From Candidatus Onthoplasma faecigallinarum (GTDB lineage Bacteria; Bacillota; Clostridia; Christensenellales; UBA1242): 29,738 nt of DNA. Numbering within the stretch: position 1 is the first letter of the stretch; each line of letters begins with the position of its first letter. The notes below the pieces were generated by a model. That model made no database searches. It had not been told where the DNA came from and saw nothing but the letters and a program-made list of their open reading frames with translations. Shown here one piece after another: positions 23,794-29,738 of this stretch. Both the position numbers and the translations under genes were made by a program. Where the stretch lies: assembly GCA_018715225.1 (NCBI GenBank), contig DVMB01000002.1, positions 1 through 29,738 of the forward strand, in the 5' to 3' direction.

Positions 23794-24570
23794 TAAAATT
23801 TTTATATGTTTCTTCTAATGATTTTTTTGATTTATTTTCAAAATACAATTTGTTTCGTATCAGCCAGCACATTTGATACATATTACGCCCGCATAATGTA
23901 TGATGATGTCTATCTATACAAGTCTCCTATTGATGTAGACAATTACAGCAATATATATTTTGAATTGCCGAGAACATATTTTGTTGAACTGACAGACAGT
24001 AGCAACAATGAGTTTTTCCAAGTCAATTATTTGAACTTCACTGGGTATGTAAAAAAGGAGTGTGTCCAAACAATTGTTGGCACACCACAAAACCCATATT
24101 TGACAGACATCAGTTTTAGAGTATATGCAGAACTCAGTCGTGACCTAAGAAGCGAACCCACGACCTTAAGCGGCAGTTCTAGTCAAGTAGCATATATCCC
24201 GCTCTACTCAAGAAATTTGACATACTATGGCACCATTGAGGGCGAAACTCTAATTGATGGTAGGACAAATATATGGTATTATTGCAAATATTCTGCCGAC
24301 CAGGACTATTACGGCTATGTGTATAGCGATTTTTGTGATGAACTATCTACCATAGCATTAAATACAGAAGAGGTTACATATACAACCTCTCCAGATTTTG
24401 GATCGACAGAATCAAGCGACACCAGTCTTCCTCTAGACAGCAACGCAACCGGCATAATAATAGCAGTGTTATCAATACCCGCACTGATATTTGTGTTCAT
24501 GATATTGAAAAGCACAAAGATACTTTCAAGAGAGAAACACAATAACAACAAGGAAATAAAAGATTATTAA
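23794..24570 (+). CDS. SH3-like membrane-anchored surface protein
   Basis: 254 residues from the ATG at 23806. A signal peptide (about 1-22, hydrophobic MFLLMIFLIYF... ending FVSAS) is followed by an extracytoplasmic part with two SH3-like beta units (about 25-90 and 95-175: ARIMYDDVYLYKSP; NYLNFTGYVKKEC; VYAELSRDLRSEP; YYCKYSADQDYYGYVYSDF), a Ser/Thr-rich linker, a transmembrane helix (about 214-236) and a short basic tail. The only ATG-proximal signal is TAAAAT at 23794-23799, six bases before the ATG, and there is no ribosome site, so a leaderless transcript is likely; the feature start includes this -10. It is the only plus-strand gene in the phage region, and its stop overlaps that of the opposing regulator. 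Wall binding is probable, the function unknown. Confidence 0.7.
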
Positions 24571-25061
24571 ACGCTAAACGACCTATTTTTAAACGCCATT
24601 CTCCGCTCTTTCACCTCATCACGAACGTCAGTTATCCATGTCTCTTCATCCATAATCTTTCGCAATTTTTCACTGTATTTTGATTTGTTCAAATTGTCTG
24701 CCAAATTTGCATAAGCATGTTCAATACGTCTAAATGCAGTACGCTCTTTTAGCCCCAAGATGCCACAAATCTCATTGATAGATATGGAATATTTCATTTT
24801 GATATAGAGTATTTTTTTGTCCTCCACATCGAGTGTTTTAATTGCATTGTCTACAATAACTTTTAGGTTAATCAGTTGATTTTTTCTTGTAATAAGGTCT
24901 ATAATATTATTACAAACATCAACAGCACCGAACTCACTAGTGCATGGTCCAAAATAAAAAGCATGGTTTTCTATGAATTTGTCAATAGCATTACACTTTT
25001 TGGTCAGCATGCGGTATATTTTAATTATAGTTTCACTATCGTATATATCAAACATATTCAC
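24567..25061 (-). CDS. Sigma-region-4-like phage transcription regulator
   Basis: 164 residues, GGGGTG site five bases before the ATG. The N-terminus is helical (YDSETIIKIYRMLTKKCNAIDKF). The C-terminal half has ALKTLDVEDKKILYIKMKY-like sigma70 region 4 helices and an HTH: SINEICGILGLKERTAFRRIEHAY (about 98-121). Late-gene activators of Firmicutes phages (ArpU/RinA-like) look like this, so it probably drives the adjacent head genes. Its own promoter (25080-25109) contains a Spo0A box, and a LexA-type box lies 73 bp further upstream, so control by sporulation and by DNA damage is suggested. It is separated from the head genes by the opposing SH3-like gene. A host sigma-like factor is the alternative. 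Confidence 0.65.
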   Translation of the reverse strand: MNMFDIYDSETIIKIYRMLTKKCNAIDKFIENHAFYFGPCTSEFGAVDVCNNIIDLITRKNQLINLKVIVDNAIKTLDVEDKKILYIKMKYSISINEICGILGLKERTAFRRIEHAYANLADNLNKSKYSEKLRKIMDEETWITDVRDEVKERRMAFKNRSFSV

Positions 25062-25079
25062 CCCTAATTTTCAAAAAAA

Positions 25080-25109
25080 AGTATATATTATGATTTGTCG
25101 AAAAGTCAA
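25080..25109 (-). promoter_or_regulatory. Regulator promoter with an internal Spo0A box
   Basis: Minus strand TTGACT (25109-25104), 18-nt spacer, TATACT (25085-25080). The 0A-box TTTGTCGAA (plus strand 25094-25102) fills the spacer, so bound Spo0A~P would be expected to block this promoter. Near-matches TTCGATAAA (about 25159-25167) and TAGTCGAA (25178-25185) lie upstream. Confidence 0.7.
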
Positions 25110-25181
25110 GTGTATATGACAGTTTTTTACAAAAATCAGCACAATTTGGTATAAATTTTCGATAAAATTGCTGATTTTAGT

Positions 25182-25194
25182 CGAACGTATGTTC
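25182..25194. promoter_or_regulatory. LexA-type SOS box
   Basis: CGAAC-GTAT-GTTC fits the Firmicute LexA consensus CGAACN4GTTC exactly. It lies within a possible weak promoter reading to the left (TAAAAT at 25174-25179), upstream of the regulator gene and past the SSB terminator. Confidence 0.65.
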
Positions 25195-25204
25195 TATTTT
25201 GTAC

Positions 25205-25240
25205 AAAATAAAAAAGACCTCTTTTATTATAAAGCGGTCT
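25205..25240 (-). terminator. Terminator of the SSB-like gene
   Basis: AGACC (25240-25236 on the minus strand) pairs with GGTCT (25219-25215), with a second short CTTT/AAAG stem inside, followed by TTTTTATTTT. The SSB stop codon (25229-25227) lies within the hairpin. Confidence 0.75.
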
Positions 25241-25862
25241 CATCTTCACAGGCAACTAGTTTAGCGACAGATACTTCGTATGCAATTTTAGTTATTGGAA
25301 TTTCAATTCCCTCAATATGCTTGTTGTATTCTCTACTTTGGATACGCCCCTCTATCTCTAACCTTGTTCCCACAGGTAATTTGTTTACAAATTGAGCATT
25401 TCTACCCCACGCAATACATGGGATATAGTCTGATTTGTCATAATTTCTGTTGACGGCAATCAGCACATCACAAATCTCCCGAGAGAAAGGTGTCGTCCTA
25501 TATATTGGAGGCTTGCAGATATATCCATTCAACTCGATCACATTAGGGTTCAATGAACTATCCCACTCACATATTTCCCTACAGAATATTGATAGAATCA
25601 ATCTACTTTTGCCGTCTATCAGTTTGTTGTAACTTCTAAATTGTCCACGCAGAGCCAGACGCTCTCCCGTGTGAATATTGTTGTCTTGCATGAGTTTAGA
25701 AGATATAGTGATTGGCAATACATCACTCTGCCCACTCAAACGCAAAACTTGCAAATTGAATGAGTAAAAATTTTCATCTTTTACAGCATGATTAAATACT
25801 GGCTCGTCAACAATTTCTCCTTGCAAGTAAACTTTATTGTTATTTAATAAATCATAATTCAT
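25227..25862 (-). CDS. Two-OB-fold single-stranded-DNA-binding-like protein
   Basis: 211 residues, AAAGGAG site nine bases before the ATG. Two OB-fold units follow each other: residues about 8-100 (VYLQGEIVDEPVFNHAVKDENFYSFNLQV; GERLALRGQFRSYNK) and about 105-200 (VIELNGYICKPPIYRTTPFSREICDVLIAVNR; YIPCIAWGRNAQFVNKLPVGTRLEIEGRIQSREY). The second is very SSB-like, including CIAWG, A-x-F-V-x-x-L-x-x-G-x-x-[IL]-x-[IV]-EG-R-[IL]-x-S-R. Such tandem proteins occur in Clostridia. It has no acidic SSB-tail for partner proteins, unlike housekeeping SSB. It follows the PdaB-type gene after 11 nt and ends in a terminator, so it belongs with the host operon rather than the phage module. Confidence 0.8.
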   Translation of the reverse strand: MNYDLLNNNKVYLQGEIVDEPVFNHAVKDENFYSFNLQVLRLSGQSDVLPITISSKLMQDNNIHTGERLALRGQFRSYNKLIDGKSRLILSIFCREICEWDSSLNPNVIELNGYICKPPIYRTTPFSREICDVLIAVNRNYDKSDYIPCIAWGRNAQFVNKLPVGTRLEIEGRIQSREYNKHIEGIEIPITKIAYEVSVAKLVACEDETAL

Positions 25863-25873
25863 TTGTTTCTCCT

Positions 25874-26638
25874 TTAATTTTTTATTTGTGTACCTTGTAT
25901 ATTTATCGTAAAATTGTCGTAGTAAATCAAATCCCCAATTGGTACAACTTGGGTATCCTTTGTTTTGAAAAACTCAAGCACCATCTTTAACCCATCTAAA
26001 ATGTTGTTCGAATTGTTGTGGAAGAGCACAATGCTCCCACTCTTTGATTGAGTGGTTACCCTTCCCGCTAGTTCGCTAGCAGACAACCCCTTCCAATCAA
26101 GGCTATCCACGCTCCATTCTATACAACTTAAATCTAGACTTTCACACACTTCTATTAAAGTATTGTTATAATACCCATATGGCGGTCTAAATAGTTTAGG
26201 TCTCACCCCTGTGATAGTCTCGATTTTTGATATGTTGGTTTCCAATTCTTCAATCATTTCATTTCGTGATAACTTTGTCATATCTGGGTGCGTGTTTGAG
26301 TGTATCCCTATTTCAAAACCATTATTATAAATTTCTCTTACCATGTCTGGATATTCATCTACCCAAAAGCCGACTAAAAAAAACGTTGCTTTGACTCCAT
26401 ACGAGTCGCAGATAGACATTATCTCCCTAGTCTTATCCGCTCCCCATGCTGCATCAAATGAAATTGCCACTTTGTTTTCGTCTGTTTGCACAGAGTATAT
26501 TGGTAATTTCCTATTGCTGACAGCAAAATACGTTTGCCCGACTTCTAGCCCTGACATATTGACTGCAAAACTAGAGACAACAATCAATACCCCTATGATA
26601 ATGAATAAAGTAGTCTTTTTTATAAAAAGAACTTTCAT
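25874..26638 (-). CDS. pdaB: Sporulation polysaccharide deacetylase, PdaB-like
   Basis: 254 residues. The N-terminus has one membrane or signal-anchor segment (about 8-27), then a NodB deacetylase domain from about 57. Motif 1 is ISFDAAWGAD (D62) with Ala in place of the second Asp, as in the PdaB branch. Motif 2 is HSNTHPDMTKLS (H113, H117). Motif 3 is RPPYG (151-155). A late HNNSNNILDG carries the His of motif 5. PdaB proteins act on the spore cortex or late in sporulation of Bacillus and Clostridia, outside the membrane. No good ribosome site is visible before the ATG. A CATTAATA about 35 nt upstream is compatible with a forespore-type -10, weak. Located beside the zinc-ribbon gene and sigG, the sporulation context is consistent. 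Confidence 0.85.
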   Translation of the reverse strand: MKVLFIKKTTLFIIIGVLIVVSSFAVNMSGLEVGQTYFAVSNRKLPIYSVQTDENKVAISFDAAWGADKTREIMSICDSYGVKATFFLVGFWVDEYPDMVREIYNNGFEIGIHSNTHPDMTKLSRNEMIEELETNISKIETITGVRPKLFRPPYGYYNNTLIEVCESLDLSCIEWSVDSLDWKGLSASELAGRVTTQSKSGSIVLFHNNSNNILDGLKMVLEFFKTKDTQVVPIGDLIYYDNFTINIQGTQIKN

Positions 26639-26719
26639 AGATATCTACCGTCCTATCCTATCACTATTAATGATAAATTAAAAGTAAAAATGACATAATT
26701 TGACCGCATAATTTTGGAT

Positions 26720-26755
26720 AAAAAAAAGAATTCGCAAAATAAATGTCGAATTCTT
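26720..26755 (-). terminator. Terminator after the zinc-ribbon gene, abutting its stop
   Basis: AAGAATTCG and CGAATTCTT form a 9-bp stem (26726-26734 / 26747-26755), followed on the minus strand by eight T. The gene's TAA (26756-26754) opens the stem. Confidence 0.87.
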
Positions 26756-27050
26756 ATTTCTTTTTTCTCTTTGCCCCACACGAAGGACATTCAACCTTGT
26801 CTTTTGGAATAATTCCGCCACAATATTCGCAAACCTCTGTCTCATCTTTTGGCGGGATATTTTGATGAAGATTACTAGGTCTTGTAAAATCAGGATTGTC
26901 ACTTTTCTTCTTTCTTGCCTTGATAAACGATGTAATGATTGTAACAAAAACAATGACAAATATTACATAATAGAATACTTGTATTAATATCGCACCTTCA
27001 AAAATATCGTCAAAATCTAAAAATAAAGATAGCATAAAAACAATGTTCAT
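26754..27050 (-). CDS. Zinc-ribbon membrane protein
   Basis: 98 residues. An N-terminal membrane region (about 22-43: ILIQVFYYVIFVIVFVTII) precedes a basic stretch (KARKKK), a linker and a C-terminal zinc ribbon CEYC...CPSC (C76, C79, C90, C93). The cytoplasmic zinc ribbon would face the cytosol. The family is common and unassigned in Firmicutes. The start is unusual: the promoter TTGACA-17-TAATAT (27086-27058) ends seven bases before the ATG and there is no ribosome site, so the mRNA appears leaderless. It stands between pdaB and sigG with its own promoter and terminator. Its role is unknown. Confidence 0.78.
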   Translation of the reverse strand: MNIVFMLSLFLDFDDIFEGAILIQVFYYVIFVIVFVTIITSFIKARKKKSDNPDFTRPSNLHQNIPPKDETEVCEYCGGIIPKDKVECPSCGAKRKKK

Positions 27051-27057
27051 ATTAATT

Positions 27058-27086
27058 ATATTAATATATATTCATTGTTTTGTCAA
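27058..27086 (-). promoter_or_regulatory. Promoter for the zinc-ribbon gene, probably leaderless
   Basis: Minus strand TTGACA (27086-27081), 17-nt spacer, TAATAT (27063-27058), then seven bases to the ATG at 27050, leaving no room for a ribosome site. Confidence 0.78.
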
Positions 27087-27091
27087 CATGT

Positions 27092-27120
27092 AAAAAGGAC
27101 AAGTGATACTTGTCCTTTTT
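27092..27120 (-). terminator. Terminator of sigG
   Basis: A 13-bp stem (AAAAAGGACAAGT / ACTTGTCCTTTTT) with a 3-nt loop directly follows the sigG stop TAA (27122-27120) and ends in T residues; it works in both directions. Confidence 0.87.
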
Positions 27121-27890
27121 TATAAACTCTTCTTTATATGCTCTAACGCATTTTTTTCTAGTCTACTTACCTGTGCTTGCGATATGCCCACGCTATCGCT
27201 GACTTCCATCTGTGTCTTGCCTATAAAATATCGTAGATTTAAAATCTGGCGTTCTCGTTCATCTAGATTCTTGATTGCGTCTAACAAGTCGGTATGATCT
27301 ATCCATTTGTCTATAGAATGTTCGTTGTCCGCTATGTGTTCGTCAAGTCTCATCTCTTCATCTCCGTCTGTAAAAAATGAATCATCTAGCGATAACGGCG
27401 TAGAAATGGCGTCAATGGCGTCGTAGACCTCCCTTATAGTCAAATTCAAATCATGAGCGACATCTTCTAGACTCACTTCTTCATTTCTGTTTTCTTGCAG
27501 TTTTTCTTTGCTTTTCAATACCATGTAAGCGGTATCCCTTAGACTACGACTGACACGCATGGCAGAAGAATCACGCAAAAACCTCTTTATCTCGCCAATT
27601 ATCATAGGTACGGCATAGGTAGAAAACTGCACATTTAAACTTATATCAAAATTGTCTACCGCTTTCAATAGACCAACACAGCCTACTTGAAAAATGTCGT
27701 CCATATTTTCTTTGCATGAAACAAAACGCTGTGCGACAGATAGTACGAGTCGCATATTGCAATATACATAATAATCTTTGGCTTGTTCGTCTCCTGCTTT
27801 GATTTTTTTCAATAATCGCATAGATTCTTCTTGCGTAATTTTGGGCAAAGTACTAGTATCAATACCACAAATATATACACGTCTCGCCAT
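27120..27890 (-). CDS. sigG: RNA polymerase sigma-G factor (late forespore)
   Basis: 256 residues from the ATG at 27890; an in-frame GTG at 27896 falls on the GAGGTG site. SigG directs late forespore transcription. It is recognised by the N-terminal YICGIDTSTLPKIT (the SigG anti-sigma-binding segment that matches B. subtilis EICGVDTSKLP), region 2 (NMRLVLSVAQRFV, DIFQVGCVGLLKAVDNFD, FSTYAVPMIIGEIKRFLRD, MRVSRSLRD), and region 4 (LDERERQILNLRYFIGKTQMEV, SQAQVSRLEKNAL). Full length. It is transcribed away from spoIIGA-sigE, whereas the usual order places it third in that operon. Its own promoter is not certain; GGGATA-17-CACAATAAT upstream resembles a forespore (SigF/SigG) promoter. Confidence 0.95.
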   Translation of the reverse strand: MARRVYICGIDTSTLPKITQEESMRLLKKIKAGDEQAKDYYVYCNMRLVLSVAQRFVSCKENMDDIFQVGCVGLLKAVDNFDISLNVQFSTYAVPMIIGEIKRFLRDSSAMRVSRSLRDTAYMVLKSKEKLQENRNEEVSLEDVAHDLNLTIREVYDAIDAISTPLSLDDSFFTDGDEEMRLDEHIADNEHSIDKWIDHTDLLDAIKNLDERERQILNLRYFIGKTQMEVSDSVGISQAQVSRLEKNALEHIKKSL

Positions 27891-27896
27891 ACACAC

Positions 27897-28032
27897 CTCG
27901 TAATTATTGTGCCTTATAAAAATATTTTTATCCCAGAAAAGTCAAATTAGTTAAAATATTTATTTTTTCGACAAAGAAGGAAAAAGAAATTGATTTTCCT
28001 CAAAGTCAAAATGAAAATTGCGATTGTATAAT
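27897..28032. promoter_or_regulatory. sigG-spoIIGA divergent control region with Spo0A box
   Basis: A perfect 0A-box, TTTGTCGAA on the minus strand (27975-27967), is centred about 65 bp before the predicted spoIIGA start. AGTCAAA (28004-28010), two mismatches from the box core, overlaps the expected -35 position, and a similar AAAGTCAAA lies at 27938-27946. The spoIIGA -10 is TATAAT (28027-28032) without a TTGACA 17 bp upstream, which is how Spo0A-activated SigA promoters look. Confidence 0.75.
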
Positions 28033-28038
28033 CATTGC

Positions 28039-28845
28039 ATGACAATATATATAGAAACTTTTTTACTGCAAAATATATTGATAGATTTTTGTCTATTGAG
28101 ACTTGTATTGATTACTTCAAAATCACAATCAAGTTTCTTTAGACTGTTGCTCGCTTCAATCATCTCTGCCGGCTTTAGTGTAATAACTGCTATGTTTATC
28201 ACAAATAACTTCATGATAAATATTATAAAAATAATATGTGCTATTATAATGATCAAAATTGCTTTCAAGCAGACAAAAAAACAATTCATCTATAACTTCA
28301 TACTACTCTTCCTCTTCACTTACGCCATAGGTGGAGCAATAACGAGCCTAACGTCAAGCAGTTATCAAACCTCTTTTGGCATGATAATGTCATCCAAAGT
28401 TAGCCTAGAACTCATCTCAGTAATAGCAATTATAATCACATATGTTTACGAATTGGTAGTGAAAAATATTAAATTCAAAATCAAGTCAAACAATCTAATC
28501 TACACTATCATTTTGAAAGACCATAAAACCAAACTGAAACTAAATGCCTACTTAGATACGGGCAATCTCCTCTCATATCAGGGTCAACCAGTCTTAATCT
28601 TGGACATCAACGCCTATTTGAAACTGACGAGGAGCAATTTGATTAACTTCTATCTATCCAAAATGGAGACGATCGCATTAGGGACAGTCGCTGGTAATGA
28701 CCAACTGAAACTCACAAAAATCGATGAAGTAACAATCAAAATAAACCATGAGGAAAAGAAATTCAAAAACCAATACATAGCGGTATCTACAAACAATTTT
28801 AAACAGACAAATTATCAAGCGCTTTTGTCCCCACTGTTTTTATAA
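28039..28845 (+). CDS. spoIIGA: SpoIIGA, pro-sigma-E processing aspartic protease
   Basis: 268 residues from the ATG at 28039; an ATG at 28018 lies upstream of the -10 and is rejected. SpoIIGA is the mother-cell membrane protease that removes the pro-sequence of sigma-E. The N-terminal half is strongly hydrophobic (about five helices: YIETFLLQNILIDFC, LLLASIISAGFSVITAMF, MINIIKIICAIIMIK, NFILLFLFTYAIGGAI, LISVIAIIITYVYEL). The C-terminal half holds the single catalytic motif LDTGN with D173. The start lies only six bases after TATAAT and has no ribosome site, so the transcript is probably leaderless. The sigE gene follows after 8 nt with a strong AGGAGG in the gap. Spo0A activation is suggested by the 0A-box. 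Confidence 0.9.
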   Translation: MTIYIETFLLQNILIDFCLLRLVLITSKSQSSFFRLLLASIISAGFSVITAMFITNNFMINIIKIICAIIMIKIAFKQTKKQFIYNFILLFLFTYAIGGAITSLTSSSYQTSFGMIMSSKVSLELISVIAIIITYVYELVVKNIKFKIKSNNLIYTIILKDHKTKLKLNAYLDTGNLLSYQGQPVLILDINAYLKLTRSNLINFYLSKMETIALGTVAGNDQLKLTKIDEVTIKINHEEKKFKNQYIAVSTNNFKQTNYQALLSPLFL

Positions 28846-28853
28846 GGAGGAAT

Positions 28854-29573
28854 ATGAATATTTTTAAAAAGATTAAACAGTTTTTTATAAGGTTATTTAA
28901 ACGAGACTTTTTTGACGTAGAGACGATTGTAAACTATATTTTTTCAACTGAAAGCCTACCCGAACCTCTGGACAGCGAAAAAGAATATGAATTAGTTAGA
29001 GCGTTTCAAATCAACCACGACAAAAACGCCAAAGCCCAACTGATCGAACACAATCTACGCCTCGTCATGTACATCGCCAAACGTTTTGAAAGTAAAAAAT
29101 TAGACATGCAAGATCTAGTCTCTGTCGGCTCCATTGGCTTGATAAAAGCAGTAGATAGTTACAAACCAGACAAGAATATAAAACTCGCCACCTACGCCAG
29201 CCGTTGTATAGAAAATGAAATCTTGATGTATTTAAGGAAAGTAAACAAAAGTATAAACGATCTAAGCCTAGATGACTCACTGATAAATGACGAAGAAGGA
29301 AACAACCTCTCACTTGGCGAGATAATACCTGACGACAAACTTGCCTATGACGAAATTGAATTGAAGGATCAAAAAAGTTATCTACTCCAATCTATCGATA
29401 ACCTAAACGAACGTGAAAAAAAGATCATGTGTATGCGCTATGGCTTGGACGGATACGACGAACTCACACAAAAAGAAGTCGCCGACACCATGCATATTTC
29501 ACAAAGTTACATCTCTAGGCTTGAGAAAAAAATATTGCACAAGTTAAAGCATGATATGTCAAAAAATCTGTAA
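28854..29573 (+). CDS. sigE: RNA polymerase sigma-E factor precursor (mother cell)
   Basis: 239 residues with AAGGAGG ahead of the ATG. The first 30 or so residues (MNIFKKIKQFFIRLFKRDFF, amphipathic and basic, followed by FSTESLPEPL) are the membrane-bound pro-sequence removed by SpoIIGA. Region 2 is IEHNLRLVMYIAKRFE, DLVSVGSIGLIKAVDSY, LATYASRCIENEILMYLRK. Region 4 is LNEREKKIMCMRYGLDGYDELTQKEVA and ISQSYISRLEKKIL. These match sigma-E of Bacillus and Clostridia closely, including the SESLP/PLS start of the mature protein. It is cotranscribed with spoIIGA and ends in a strong terminator; sigG is not downstream. Confidence 0.95.
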   Translation: MNIFKKIKQFFIRLFKRDFFDVETIVNYIFSTESLPEPLDSEKEYELVRAFQINHDKNAKAQLIEHNLRLVMYIAKRFESKKLDMQDLVSVGSIGLIKAVDSYKPDKNIKLATYASRCIENEILMYLRKVNKSINDLSLDDSLINDEEGNNLSLGEIIPDDKLAYDEIELKDQKSYLLQSIDNLNEREKKIMCMRYGLDGYDELTQKEVADTMHISQSYISRLEKKILHKLKHDMSKNL

Positions 29574-29605
29574 TAACATGCATTTAAAAATCACTTAAAA
29601 AATAA

Positions 29606-29634
29606 AAAAAGCCGGTGGGTTAGACCGGCTTTTT
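29606..29634 (+). terminator. Terminator of spoIIGA-sigE
   Basis: AAAAAGCCGGT / ACCGGCTTTTT, 11-bp stem with 7-nt loop; it works in both directions. Confidence 0.93.
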
Positions 29635-29711
29635 CATTATTTATATCTTAACTCAAAAGGTACTTTAGTTTTTTATATTTGTTTTTAAGTGTTTTCTCAC
29701 TATACACTCAA

Positions 29712-29731
29712 TGATAATCTAATGATTATCA
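29712..29731. repeat. 8-bp inverted repeat at the window edge
   Basis: TGATAATC and GATTATCA with a 4-nt spacer. It may be an operator of a gene beyond the window; the half-sites recall Fur-type boxes, but the spacing is wrong. Confidence 0.4.
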
Positions 29732-29738
29732 AAGTCGA

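Noticed and set aside
24567..25061. Small terminase subunit
   Set aside because: The sigma-region-4-like HTH with separate promoter and distance from the terminase favour a transcription regulator.
26678..26959. 93-codon minus-strand frame next to the zinc-ribbon gene
   Set aside because: It is a shifted frame of the zinc-ribbon gene; only the latter shows CxxC pairs and a membrane segment.
29712..29731. Fur box at the right edge
   Set aside because: Half-sites TGATAAT/ATTATCA are present but separated by six bases instead of one, and the gene it would control is not in the window.
1..29738. CRISPR array, insertion sequence, integrase or rRNA
   Set aside because: No regularly spaced repeats, transposase or recombinase motifs, or rRNA-like conserved stretches were seen on either strand.

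Overview
The window comes from a low-GC, spore-forming Firmicute, most likely an uncultured Clostridia-like lineage. The evidence is AT-rich DNA with TTGACA/TATAAT promoters, strong AGGAGG-type ribosome sites, standard TGA stops, and sporulation genes (spoIIGA, sigE, sigG, a PdaB-type deacetylase). No species can be named from the sequence.

Layout. (1) 1-2950, minus strand: a cell-envelope operon of a GT8 glycosyltransferase, a cardiolipin synthase and a transglutaminase-like protein cut by the window edge. (2) 3105-3179: tRNA-Gln(CUG) with its terminator. The last bases of this tRNA plus the terminator recur at 12989-13036 as a 48-bp direct repeat (46/48 identical), bracketing about 9.8 kb of visibly more AT-rich DNA. 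(3) Inside the bracket, minus strand: a tight six-gene operon (fold-III PLP decarboxylase, CysK/SbnA-like enzyme, sugar-transfer-associated ATP-grasp, ureohydrolase, D-Ala-D-Ala-ligase-like ATP-grasp, KamA-like radical SAM), followed by an rsgA GTPase gene with its own promoter. It reads as an NRPS-independent pathway for a small amidated or peptide-like compound containing a diamino or beta-amino acid; the product is unknown. The same bracket holds a frameshifted gene, a candidate ~100-nt RNA and an ADP-ribosyltransferase-like gene. (4) 13045-14958: a probable polymorphic-toxin remnant with a coupled immunity-like gene, and a BspA-type leucine-rich-repeat protein.

(5) 15038-25061, minus strand: a phage head module in the order sigma-like regulator, large terminase, two small proteins, P22-type portal, scaffold, major capsid, two connector-type proteins, beta-propeller protein and holin. 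No tail, integrase, replication or endolysin gene is visible. A plus-strand SH3-like membrane protein gene sits between regulator and terminase. The regulator's upstream region carries a LexA-type box and a perfect Spo0A box.

(6) 25227-29573: two-OB-fold SSB-like protein, PdaB-type deacetylase, zinc-ribbon membrane protein, sigG (minus), then spoIIGA-sigE (plus). sigG is divergent from spoIIGA-sigE instead of following it, and the shared intergenic region holds a Spo0A box. Several genes appear to be transcribed from promoters whose -10 lies only 6-7 nt from the ATG (leaderless).

The points most worth following are the repeat-bracketed biosynthetic operon next to rsgA, and the tailless head module with both SOS-type and Spo0A-type sites in its control region and sporulation genes beside it.
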